Below, in pieces: positions 56,051 to 64,000 of a stretch of DNA of 64,000 bases. The stretch covers positions 62,001 through 126,000 of the forward strand of contig NZ_JHZC01000007.1 in NCBI RefSeq assembly GCF_000621125.1, written 5' to 3'. The notes beneath the pieces are model-generated. The model ran no database searches. It was given only the letters and a program-made list of their open reading frames with translations, and was not told the origin of the DNA. The position numbers were made by a program, and so were the translations under genes. Position 1 is the stretch's first letter, and each line of letters opens with the position of its first letter. This stretch comes from Maribacter antarcticus DSM 21422 (lineage in GTDB: Bacteria > Bacteroidota > Bacteroidia > Flavobacteriales > Flavobacteriaceae).

Positions 56051-57239
56051 TTAAAGCTTAAGTTGAACATGTACGCTGGATAATAATGAGGCAAAACGAA
56101 GCATTATAAAAGCCCATAGCAAAGACCCTGAAACGGCCAACCAAGGCATTTCGGTTTGTTTGTACCACAATATGTTCAGATTAAGCCCCCAAATTATGTA
56201 ATATAGAGTGTCTGGAGCTAAATAAGTTGTTAAAGAATTTTTACCCGCTGGAAGAAAAGGACTGCTCCAGCGTTGCCATTTTTTAACGTCTAGCACATAA
56301 AACAACAGCGCAAATACCAAGACACTAATGCTATTGCACAGCATTACCCACGACGGCGTGCCAATGAGCTAAGAAATAATGAACCAATTACACAAAAAGA
56401 AAGCCAGCGCTAAAAAAATAAAACCAATTGGTATAACAAAACTTAAAAACTGTTTATAATCCGCCTTATACCTTTTTATCAATATGCCTATAAGTAGTCC
56501 AGAAAGCACAATAGAGGGTACATTCCCGCTTATAACAACGCCAAAGACAGGCTTAATAGGGCTTAGAAATGCAGTATACGGGGTTTGAGCCAAAATATTC
56601 AATACAATGAAAACGAACCAAACACCAACAATTGACCATATTCTATCACTGAGCCAAAAGTAGGTAAGTGCTGACACCAAATACCCCCAACCAATTAACC
56701 CTTGTATGTCCCACCAGCCTATATGCATCCACCCGGGGTTTTCTAGCGTTCCAGAGCGGTATACGGCGGCCAATATAATTAGGCCTAAAACACCAATGCC
56801 TTTTAATATTTTAAAAATGGAATTATATGATGGCGCTTTTGGGTATTTGTTCCAAATTAGAAAGACGGATATGTACACGAGTATAAGCCACAGGTTTTTA
56901 TTCATTCCTGTTAGCGCTGCATTATAGTCGACTCTGTTTACTATAAAAACACCCATAAGTATCAAACTTAAAAATCTTATGAGGATATGCTTAAGTAGCT
57001 GCATATTCGACTGACCTAGTTTTTTCCTAGCCATAAATGCAAATGGAATAGAAAGGCCTACCATAAATAAAAATCCAGGAAAAACCCAATCTGCCAAACC
57101 TATCCCATCTTCTTGTATGCTAGTGTGAACCAACCATTTTTGAACACCTAGTAAATAAATCGTTCACAAACAACATTAGAAAGAGGGTGAACCCTCTCAT
57201 AATGTCAATAGAAGAAATCCGATTGTTTTTGGCTAACAT
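56051..57239 (-). pseudogene. Broken DUF5009-family membrane acetyltransferase
   Basis: Begins at ATG 57237-57239 with the family start SSIDIMRGFTLFLMLFVNDL. A one-base shift near 57130-57150 moves the frame to WVFPGFLFMVGLSIPFAF, and about 250 intact residues of a multi-helix membrane protein follow. They are cut by an in-frame TAG at 56369-56371, beyond which the last 97 residues continue in the same frame (LPAGKNSLTTYLAPDTLYY). Two lesions, so non-functional. Same family as the intact gene at 25354-26460, but clearly divergent in sequence, so not a recent copy. Confidence 0.85.
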
Positions 57240-57321
57240 AGCTTTGTATTAGGAGTTGTTTCCCAAGAACTCTTGTTTATTTGAAAAGGGGTTATTAGAG
57301 CTCGCTTTACGTTATTTATAT

Positions 57322-58275
57322 CTACCATCTTTTTTCACGCCATGTGGCTTGTTCTTTTTTAGAAAGAAAGGTCCACGCCACAATACGGCTAGATTTATTA
57401 CCCGTTCCTGTGGAAATTGTTTTGAATACTGTTGCATCAGCGGTTTTTAATAATTTATAAATTCCTTTAAGATGAGATTCTTTAGAGACTAAAGTTGAAA
57501 ACCAAAAGCAGCTTTTAGAGAACTGTACACTATCTCTTATCATGTTCTGAATAAATTGATATTCTCCACCGTCATAGACAAGCTCAGTATTAACTCCTGC
57601 AAAATTGAGTGCAGGCTTTTTCACTTTTTTACCTGATAGGTTTTTTATTTTCCTTCTGGTTCCTTTTTGAGCCTCTTCCATAGAAGCATGAAAAGGAGGG
57701 TTGCACAAGGTGATATCAATTTTATCTTCTTTGTTAAGTACGCCTTCAAAAATATGTATTGGGTCTTTCTGTAATCTATAGTCAACCTTGCCCTTTAATG
57801 ATTCATTTGCGTTGCTAATATGTCGAGCCGATGCAATTGATTCTGCGTCAATATCTGTCCCAATAAAACGCCAACCATATTCCGTAACGCCGATAATCGG
57901 ATAAATACAACTTGCCCCTACGCCAATGTCGAGGCCGGTGATTTTATTACCGATGGGTATCTTGTTATAGTCCTCGCTTAACAAGTCTGCTATATGATGA
58001 ATGTAATCTGCTCTGCCTGGTATTGGAGGGCATAAATTTTCATCTGGAAATTCCCATTTCATAAGGCCGTAATAATGGTTTAGGAGTGCCTTGTTTAGAA
58101 GCTTTACTGCAATAGGGTTTGAAAAGTCAATTGAAATTACTCCAAACGAATTGGGGCTTACATGCTTTTCCAGTTCAGGGACAGCAATTATTAATGCTTT
58201 TAAATCATAACGGTCCCTGTTTCTGTTTCGCAAATGAAGCCTTGGGTTGAGCTGTTCTTTTTTTTCAGGAGGCAT
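57322..58275 (-). CDS. rlmF: 23S rRNA (adenine(1618)-N(6))-methyltransferase RlmF
   Basis: 317 residues from ATG 58273-58275; an earlier TTG would add seven unlikely residues. Motif I is GLDIGVGASCIYPIIG (about 115-130), the acidic motif II GTDIDAESI, and the N6-adenine motif NPPFHASMEEAQKGTRRK (about 199-216). The last is characteristic of RlmF/METTL16 relatives. It methylates A1618 of 23S rRNA. Its start overlaps the end of the upstream dihydrouridine synthase gene by 11 bases, so two RNA-modification genes form an operon. Confidence 0.93.
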   Translation of the reverse strand: MPPEKKEQLNPRLHLRNRNRDRYDLKALIIAVPELEKHVSPNSFGVISIDFSNPIAVKLLNKALLNHYYGLMKWEFPDENLCPPIPGRADYIHHIADLLSEDYNKIPIGNKITGLDIGVGASCIYPIIGVTEYGWRFIGTDIDAESIASARHISNANESLKGKVDYRLQKDPIHIFEGVLNKEDKIDITLCNPPFHASMEEAQKGTRRKIKNLSGKKVKKPALNFAGVNTELVYDGGEYQFIQNMIRDSVQFSKSCFWFSTLVSKESHLKGIYKLLKTADATVFKTISTGTGNKSSRIVAWTFLSKKEQATWREKRW

Positions 58276-59227
58276 GATGTTGTTTTTGAGTAGCAAGAAT
58301 AGCCCCTACTGCTTGCTTGTATTTGTACGGATTACCCGCTTTTTTAATGGCTTTATAGACTTTCTGGGGATTGTGTGTGGATTGAGAGAAGAACTCCCAA
58401 AACCCCAACATTTTCATCTTAATAGGGGTTGGTCCGCAGAGTATAGCGTCATACTGTTCGTAAATGGTATCATGAAATTCTCTAAAAATTTCCCATCGGT
58501 CCGCAGGATAGTTCGTAGTTCCCTCCTTTATCATACTGGGGAGAAATGGATCCGCGATAAGACCACGCCCAATCATAAAATGTGCTATAGAGGGGAATCG
58601 TTCTCGCATGGCATTAAACTGTGCTACTGTGGTAATATCACCATTGTAGTACAAGGTGTGCTTGGCGGCATCCACACATTTTTGAAAAGCTTCTAGATTT
58701 ACGCTACCTTTATATAATTGCCTTCCAAGCCGCGCATGAATGGCAACATTTTTAAGTGGGTACTTATCCAGTATTGGAAAAGCATCTAATATTTCATTAC
58801 TATTTTCATACCCGAGGCGCATTTTCATGGATATGGTGACATCCGTTTCGCTATGTGCTCGGTCTAGAATATGATTTATCTTTTCAGTATTAGAAATAAG
58901 GCCAGAACCCATGCCGCTATTGGTAACCATGGGATAAGGACAACCCAAATTCCAGTTAAGTTCGTTGTATCCTAAAGATTGAATATACTTTATGGTATAT
59001 ATGAAGGCATCAGCATCCGCTGTCATTACTTGTGGGATTACAGTAAGTGTGTTGTTTGCTTCAGGATTTAAGTCTCGCTGGTACGATCCCTTTATAACCA
59101 TCTTTCTGTTATACCGTATGTAAGGCGCATAATAGGTGTCTATTCCTCCAAAAAATTTCTGTTGCGCATTACGAAAAATATAATCTGTAAAGCCTTGCAA
59201 TGGCGAGGACAGTAAGGAGTAGTTCAT
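58265..59227 (-). CDS. tRNA-dihydrouridine synthase family protein (DusC-like)
   Basis: 320 residues from ATG 59225-59227, giving MNYSLLSSPLQGFTDYIFR, the FMN-barrel start; an upstream TTG frame is discarded. The catalytic cysteine lies in ELNWNLGCPYPMVTN (about residues 92-106). KMRLGYEN and IHARLGRQLYKG follow, and YYNGDITT binds FMN phosphate. It differs from the DusB-type protein at the window start, so the target position in tRNA is probably different (DusC modifies U16 in E. coli). Overlaps rlmF, so translation is probably coupled. Confidence 0.9.
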   Translation of the reverse strand: MNYSLLSSPLQGFTDYIFRNAQQKFFGGIDTYYAPYIRYNRKMVIKGSYQRDLNPEANNTLTVIPQVMTADADAFIYTIKYIQSLGYNELNWNLGCPYPMVTNSGMGSGLISNTEKINHILDRAHSETDVTISMKMRLGYENSNEILDAFPILDKYPLKNVAIHARLGRQLYKGSVNLEAFQKCVDAAKHTLYYNGDITTVAQFNAMRERFPSIAHFMIGRGLIADPFLPSMIKEGTTNYPADRWEIFREFHDTIYEQYDAILCGPTPIKMKMLGFWEFFSQSTHNPQKVYKAIKKAGNPYKYKQAVGAILATQKQHHAS

Positions 59228-59446
59228 TAATAGGTTTTGAAGGAATAAAGATAATGGAATAATACGTGATGATGGTTTGCTGAAGTAATAGTTGCCCAAG
59301 ACAAACCTATGACTATTTTCACTTAAACAAGGGTGAATTCTTCTGGAGTGTAAAACAAAAACTTTTATAAAGGTGGTGAGATTACGTTAGCTCATAGGGT
59401 TTTGATGGGGGCATTACTATTGTTTGCCTCTGGTAATTCATTGAAA

Positions 59447-60730
59447 CTAGTCTTTTTTAAATTGGATGGACCGGACATTTATTTTTAAACCTTTAGAGTC
59501 CTCAAAAACGAAGGCTAGCGGAACCATTATTCTATTCATGTCGGCGGTCACGAATTGTTTAGTTTCAATTTCATATAACTTCCAGTGTTCAGTAAGTTGT
59601 ATTTTAACTCTTGATTCAGTACCATCAGGCGGGTCGCTAACATCTTTCATAGCTATTTCAAATACCTCACCGCCAGCTTCACCTCTCATCTCAATAACCA
59701 TTTTTGTATATGGAGAAAAGTCCATTTCATTAACTCTTCCGTCAAGTGCATCTACTGAAAAATATAATGACCCCCAATCGTAAGTGTTTGGAGGATATTG
59801 TATGGTTAAATAATCCTTTTCACTTGAAAAATGTTTATTAAAGACGTTTGATGCTGCATATTTTATGTCAAAACCAATAGGCGAACCCCCATTAATGAGT
59901 ACACTCACGATATCGGCATCTCCAATAGAGAATAATATTCCGCTTAATTCAAGTTTAGTTTGTTGGTCAAAAACACTTTTTGAGTCACGTATCATCTCCA
60001 CAAGCTTCTTTCCCATCAAGATTTGATCTCTATAAATTTGTATGGCGTTCCCTTCGTTATAACCTTTCTCAAATATATTAACGGTATGCTGATCCCTTAA
60101 AACTGCTAAAAAAAGAGGACCGGCAATAGCGAAATCGCCCGCCTCCCAATATTGCATAAAAAGGACTTCGCCTTTATTTCTAAAATGAGACTGCCAGCCT
60201 TGTTCAAGATTTTTTAAAGATTGATTATGTACATCTTCAAGATTTCTAAGTTTATCAGCAGAGCTATAGTATGTGCTTAATAATAATGCTAAGTCTGTAC
60301 CTTGAATCTTGCTGAAATACATGGAACTTTTTAAAGATTCAAAGGCACTTAAATTAGTGTTTAAATGAACGGTGTTTAAAATATTTTGAAATGCTAAGTG
60401 AATATAGGAAGCTTCTTCAATATTTAATGTTTGCTTATCTGGCTGGCTATACGTATTGAAAATCGAATCTGACTTTATTTTAATGTTTATTCTAGCCGCA
60501 GAAACTAAGTTTAATTCTCTTAGGTCCGATTGCACTCCGTTTGCAACACTGTGTAAGATGTCATTTAAATCCTGCTCTTGAATTTTTTCTTCATTCCAAT
60601 TATTGATTTGAAGCGCGATAAGAATTCCAATGACTACGAGGAATATTTCTCCAAGGGCATAGGTTAGGTATTTGGCAAACTTATTTTGTGCCAACATGTT
60701 CTTGCGAATTCTTCTGAAGAAGTTAATCAT
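59447..60730 (-). CDS. DUF6090-family membrane-anchored protein
   Basis: 427 residues from ATG 60728-60730. The N-terminus MINFFRRIRKNMLAQNK and the single transmembrane helix GEIFLVVIGILIALQINNW (about 24-42) are the signature of this Bacteroidota family, with the bulk facing the periplasm. A helical region (about 45-250) is followed by a beta-rich C-terminal domain (about 300-427; NVFNKHFSSEKDYLTIQYP) that is longer than usual for DUF6090 proteins and could bind a ligand or carbohydrate. Function unknown. Monocistronic. Confidence 0.75.
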   Translation of the reverse strand: MINFFRRIRKNMLAQNKFAKYLTYALGEIFLVVIGILIALQINNWNEEKIQEQDLNDILHSVANGVQSDLRELNLVSAARINIKIKSDSIFNTYSQPDKQTLNIEEASYIHLAFQNILNTVHLNTNLSAFESLKSSMYFSKIQGTDLALLLSTYYSSADKLRNLEDVHNQSLKNLEQGWQSHFRNKGEVLFMQYWEAGDFAIAGPLFLAVLRDQHTVNIFEKGYNEGNAIQIYRDQILMGKKLVEMIRDSKSVFDQQTKLELSGILFSIGDADIVSVLINGGSPIGFDIKYAASNVFNKHFSSEKDYLTIQYPPNTYDWGSLYFSVDALDGRVNEMDFSPYTKMVIEMRGEAGGEVFEIAMKDVSDPPDGTESRVKIQLTEHWKLYEIETKQFVTADMNRIMVPLAFVFEDSKGLKINVRSIQFKKD

Positions 60731-60969
60731 TTGTACGTTTTTTGATTGGAATATGCACACTGTACTTACTGGTACAAGTGTCGTCTTTACCTACTAAAAT
60801 ACGCTATTTGGGCAAAAGCAAAAAAAAACGATAACTGTCTTATGTTTTTGTAGTTGTGAATTGCTTCTCATATAGCATTACAGTACATATTTTCAACAAA
60901 AGGTTTAAAAACCCAACCAACTTGGCGTAAGCTTTTGTATTTTGCTATAAACCTTAAAATAATAAAATT

Positions 60970-61899
60970 ATGGGAGATTTCTTTTTTATACCAATTATAA
61001 TATTTGTTGTTTTTGTCATTATTTCAGGTGTCTTTACCGTAAAGCAAAAATCAGCCGCAATTATAGAAACTTTTGGTAAGTTTAGCAGTGTTAGGCAATC
61101 TGGCCTACAATTTAAGATTCCTTTTGTGCAGCGAATTGCCGGCAGATTGAGCCTTAAGATTCAACAACTGGATGTTATGATCGAAACGAAGACCTTGGAC
61201 GACGTATTCGTCAGGATTAAAGTTTCTGTACAGTATAAGGTTATCCGGGAAAAGGTGTACGATGCTTTTTATCAACTAGACTTCCCTCAGGACCAAATTA
61301 CATCCTATGTATTTGATGTCGTACGTGCCGAAGTACCTAAGATGAGGTTGGATGATGTTTTTGTTAAGAAGGACGATGTCGCACTAGCTGTAAAAGCAGA
61401 GCTGAACGATGCAATGTCCGGTTACGGCTTTGATATTATAAAGACCTTGGTAACCGATATTGATCCGGACGCTCAGGTTAAGCAGGCGATGAATAGGATT
61501 AACGCATCGGAACGAGAAAAAATTGCCGCGCAGTTTGAAGGGGATGCAGCGCGTATTCTTATCGTAGAAAAAGCAAAGGCTGAAGCGGAAAGCAAGCGTT
61601 TGCAAGGAATGGGTATTGCCGATCAGCGTCGCGAAATTGCACGCGGACTGGAAGAATCTGTTGAAGTGCTGAATAAGGTGGGGATTAATTCCCAAGAAGC
61701 TTCTGCTCTGATTGTGGTGACACAGCATTATGATACCTTACAGTCTATTGGAGAAGCAACAAACACCAATCTTATTTTATTGCCCAACTCTCCACAAGCG
61801 GGAAGTGATATGTTGAATAATATGGTCGCTTCCTTTACCGCAAGTAATATGATAGGGGAATCTATGAAAAAAACCACTATTGACAAGCCGAAAAAGTAG
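60970..61899 (+). CDS. SPFH/band-7 (stomatin-like) membrane protein
   Basis: 309 residues. One N-terminal membrane helix (about 5-24) is followed by a band-7 domain (about 25-190; AIIETFGKFSSVRQSGLQFK, about 35-54), then an alanine/glutamate-rich coiled coil (ASEREKIAAQFEGDAARILI, about 180-199) and a hydrophilic tail. Stomatin-type proteins oligomerise in the membrane and organise microdomains or regulate proteases. No NfeD-type partner lies beside it; the closest relatives are plant HIR-like bacterial SPFH proteins. It has its own strong terminator (61921-61954). Confidence 0.9.
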   Translation: MGDFFFIPIIIFVVFVIISGVFTVKQKSAAIIETFGKFSSVRQSGLQFKIPFVQRIAGRLSLKIQQLDVMIETKTLDDVFVRIKVSVQYKVIREKVYDAFYQLDFPQDQITSYVFDVVRAEVPKMRLDDVFVKKDDVALAVKAELNDAMSGYGFDIIKTLVTDIDPDAQVKQAMNRINASEREKIAAQFEGDAARILIVEKAKAEAESKRLQGMGIADQRREIARGLEESVEVLNKVGINSQEASALIVVTQHYDTLQSIGEATNTNLILLPNSPQAGSDMLNNMVASFTASNMIGESMKKTTIDKPKK

Positions 61900-61920
61900 T
61901 ACTAAGAATAAGGACCCAGA

Positions 61921-61954
61921 AGCCCGAAATACATCTTGTATCTCGGGCTTTTTT
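61921..61954 (+). terminator. Intrinsic terminator of the SPFH gene
   Basis: AGCCCGAAATACA pairs with TGTATCTCGGGCT across a three-base loop with one mismatch, followed by a T-run. It lies 21 bases after the stop codon. Confidence 0.8.
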
Positions 61955-62174
61955 ATGATTTTAAACAATCACCAATAAAGTTGTATTACGCGAACATTGC
62001 ATGAAATACAGAGTAATTGCTTCTCGAGAAGACAAATATACTAATAGGTTTAAATTGGTTTAGCTCGCAATAAAACAGCTGTAGAAGACTTGTTTTAAGT
62101 AAACTAAACAAACGGGTATTTATAACACTATAGCGCACTTTTTTCGTATAAAATGATATTTTTGATACGATTCG

Positions 62175-63863
62175 TTATGAATTTTTCTCTTGGATTTTTG
62201 CCCAAGAGTCACGGAGACCCACGGTTCTGTTAAATACCAATTGGTTCTCTGTACTGTCTTTGTCTACGCAGAAATAACCCATACGTTGAAATTGGAAGGT
62301 GTCTTCTGGTATTGCCGATTTTAAACTTGGTTCTACATAACCGGTGATTACCTCAAGAGAATCGGGATTGATAAAATCCATAAAACCTTTGTCTTTGCGC
62401 GTATCCGGACTTTCATCTGTAAACAAGCGGTCGTATAATCTTATTTCTGCGGATACGGCATGTTTGATAGATACCCAATGCAAGGTGCCTTTAACTTTTC
62501 TAAGACTTTCCTCGCTACCGCTACCGCTCTTGCTTTTTGGGTCATAGGTACACTGTACTTCTATAATAGTGCCATCAGCATCTTTCGTGCAGCTCTCTGC
62601 TTTTATAATGTATCCACTTTTAAGCCTAACTTCTCGTCCCAATTTAAGACGAAAAAACTTTTTGTTTGCTTCCTCTCTGAAGTCGGCACTTTCTATATAG
62701 AGTTCTCTTGAAAAAGGTACTTCTCTACTTCCCAAAGTTTCATCTTCTTGGCTGTTTTCTGAAGTCAACCATTCTTCTTGACCTTCGGGATAATTGGTCA
62801 ACACTATTTTTAAGGGGTCTAAAACGCCCATTACCCGCGGTGCTACTTTGTTAAGGTGTTCTCGAACATGAAATTCCAATAGGGACACATCTATTAAGTT
62901 ATCCCGCTTGGCAATACCTATGGTATCTGCAAAGTTGCGAATACTTTCTGGGGTGTACCCCCTTCTTCTAAGTCCGGAGATAGTAGGCATGCGGGGATCA
63001 TCCCATCCGTTTACGATAGTATGTTCTACAAGTTGTGCCAGCTTCCTTTTACTTACAACGGTATGGCTTAAGTTACGCCTAGCAAATTCTCGTTGTTTGG
63101 GACGTACTTTTTTTGAATCGTAGACCATATCTAAAAACCAATCGTACAATTCTCGGTGCATGGCAAATTCAAGTGTGCAAAACGAGTGTGATACTTGTTC
63201 TATGTAGTCACTTTCCCCATGGGTCCAGTCATACATAGGGTAAATACACCAATCGGTACTTGTTCTGTGGTGGGCCTTGTGTAAAATGCGATACATGATA
63301 GGGTCGCGCATTAACATATTAGAGGAAGTCATATCTATTTTGGCGCGAAGTACGTGACTACCTTCCGTAAACTCCCCTTTTTTCATGGATTCAAAAAGCA
63401 CAAGATTTTCAGCTACAGATTTATTTCTATTTGGACTTTCGGTGCCGGGTTCTGTCGGTGTACCTTTTTGGATGGCCATTTCTTCGGAGGATTGGTCATC
63501 AACATAGGCTTTACCGTCTTTAATTAATATGACAGCCCAATCGAATAGTTGTTGGAAGTAATCAGACGCATACCGTTCGGTATCCCACTTGTAGCCTAAC
63601 CAGATTACATCACGTTTTATAGCATCTACAAACTCCTGTTCCTCTTTGGTTGGGTTAGTATCATCAAAACGCAAGTTTACGGGCGCGTTATGGCGCAGCC
63701 CTAGTCCAAAATTTAGGCAAATGGAGCTGGCATGCCCAATGTGGAGATACCCGTTCGGTTCGGGTGGAAACCGAAAACGAAGGTCCTTTTCTGCATATCC
63801 ATTTTGAAGATCTTCGGCTATGATTTGTTCGATAAAATTCAAAGACTTTGGTGTCTCGCTCAT
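62175..63863 (-). CDS. glnS: Glutaminyl-tRNA synthetase
   Basis: 562 residues, class I synthetase. HIGH motif PPEPNGYLHIGHASSICLNF (about 32-51) and KMSKS-type loop HTVVSKRKLAQLV near 267-279. The anticodon-binding beta-barrels fill the C-terminal third. Presence of both GlnRS and GluRS means glutamine is charged directly rather than through the amidotransferase route. Monocistronic, with a candidate -7 element upstream (63883-63890). Confidence 0.97.
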   Translation of the reverse strand: MSETPKSLNFIEQIIAEDLQNGYAEKDLRFRFPPEPNGYLHIGHASSICLNFGLGLRHNAPVNLRFDDTNPTKEEQEFVDAIKRDVIWLGYKWDTERYASDYFQQLFDWAVILIKDGKAYVDDQSSEEMAIQKGTPTEPGTESPNRNKSVAENLVLFESMKKGEFTEGSHVLRAKIDMTSSNMLMRDPIMYRILHKAHHRTSTDWCIYPMYDWTHGESDYIEQVSHSFCTLEFAMHRELYDWFLDMVYDSKKVRPKQREFARRNLSHTVVSKRKLAQLVEHTIVNGWDDPRMPTISGLRRRGYTPESIRNFADTIGIAKRDNLIDVSLLEFHVREHLNKVAPRVMGVLDPLKIVLTNYPEGQEEWLTSENSQEDETLGSREVPFSRELYIESADFREEANKKFFRLKLGREVRLKSGYIIKAESCTKDADGTIIEVQCTYDPKSKSGSGSEESLRKVKGTLHWVSIKHAVSAEIRLYDRLFTDESPDTRKDKGFMDFINPDSLEVITGYVEPSLKSAIPEDTFQFQRMGYFCVDKDSTENQLVFNRTVGLRDSWAKIQEKNS

Positions 63864-63882
63864 ATGCTATTTTTTCAGGCTA

Positions 63883-63890
63883 CAAAAATA
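63883..63890 (-). promoter_or_regulatory. Predicted -7 element of glnS
   Basis: Complement reads TATTTTTG, an exact TAnnTTTG match, 19 bases before the start codon; no clear -33 partner. Confidence 0.4.
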
Positions 63891-64000
63891 ACAAAATTGC
63901 GGTAACCACCACGTTTAAAATAGACTGACCTTATATTGAACCATTTTCACAACAGTTTTAGGGAGTGCTACAACAATAAATTCCACAAACACGCTAAAAG

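Noticed and set aside
1-64000. CRISPR arrays, tRNA or rRNA genes, insertion sequences, integrases
   Set aside because: Looked for regular spaced repeats, tRNA-like arms, transposase motifs and terminal repeats; none could be supported by eye.

Overview
The window is chromosomal DNA of a flavobacterium (Bacteroidota, family Flavobacteriaceae, probably marine). Support comes from the AT-rich composition, outer-membrane beta-barrel proteins with carboxypeptidase-regulatory N-termini, DUF4175, DUF6090 and GIN-head proteins, many lipoproteins and secreted peptidases, and matches to the Bacteroidota promoter -7 element TAnnTTTG before several genes. I saw no rRNA, tRNA, CRISPR array, insertion sequence or prophage.

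Layout. 1-9.4 kb: end of a dihydrouridine synthase, a phosphoesterase lipoprotein, an M28 peptidase, a dead TolB-like propeller gene and two tandem paralogous outer-membrane barrels. 9.6-16.1 kb: lepA with a strong terminator, a small lipoprotein, and a transport pair (amino-acid permease fused to two universal-stress domains; Na+/H+ antiporter fused to a TrkA-N domain). 16.2-30.6 kb: a mostly plus-strand run of hydrolases (metallo-beta-lactamase fold, S8, M1, rnpA, S41, GH20, SGNH, S10 and a PqqB-like protein), with one DUF5009 acetyltransferase on the minus strand. 30.9-39.3 kb: an accessory and decaying region with two tandem degraded paralogous lipoproteins, an NlpC/P60 peptidase, a DNA cytosine methyltransferase followed by the wreck of its probable restriction partner, a small nuclease-like protein, elaA and a broken cation-efflux gene. 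39.7-44.4 kb: rpiB, a 626-base AT-rich divergent spacer with nested palindromes, rnr, a GIN-head protein and a LysE-type exporter. 44.5-52.0 kb: minus-strand OmpH-like protein, methyltransferase, mnmG, ybeY and a giant DUF4175 protein; two copies of the 16-base palindrome TGTTCCACGTGGAACA, which matches ParB-binding parS sites, bracket mnmG. 52.1-57.2 kb: a dead alkB, intact gltX, and a dead GH20-like plus DUF5009 pair. 57.3-63.9 kb: rlmF, a second dihydrouridine synthase, a DUF6090 protein, an SPFH protein and glnS.

Two themes stand out. First, the paired parS-like sites suggest the segment lies in the origin-proximal part of the chromosome, and the rpiB-rnr spacer is a candidate, unproven, place to look for the origin. 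Second, eight loci are clearly broken by in-frame stops and frameshifts while neighbouring housekeeping genes are intact, so the lineage seems to be losing accessory functions: alkane oxidation, one amino-sugar cassette, a restriction enzyme, metal efflux and surface lipoproteins. I did not find a convincing wholly new multi-gene system. The most distinctive candidates are the parS pair, the divergent palindromic spacer, the tandem lipoprotein family and the two sensor-fused transporters.
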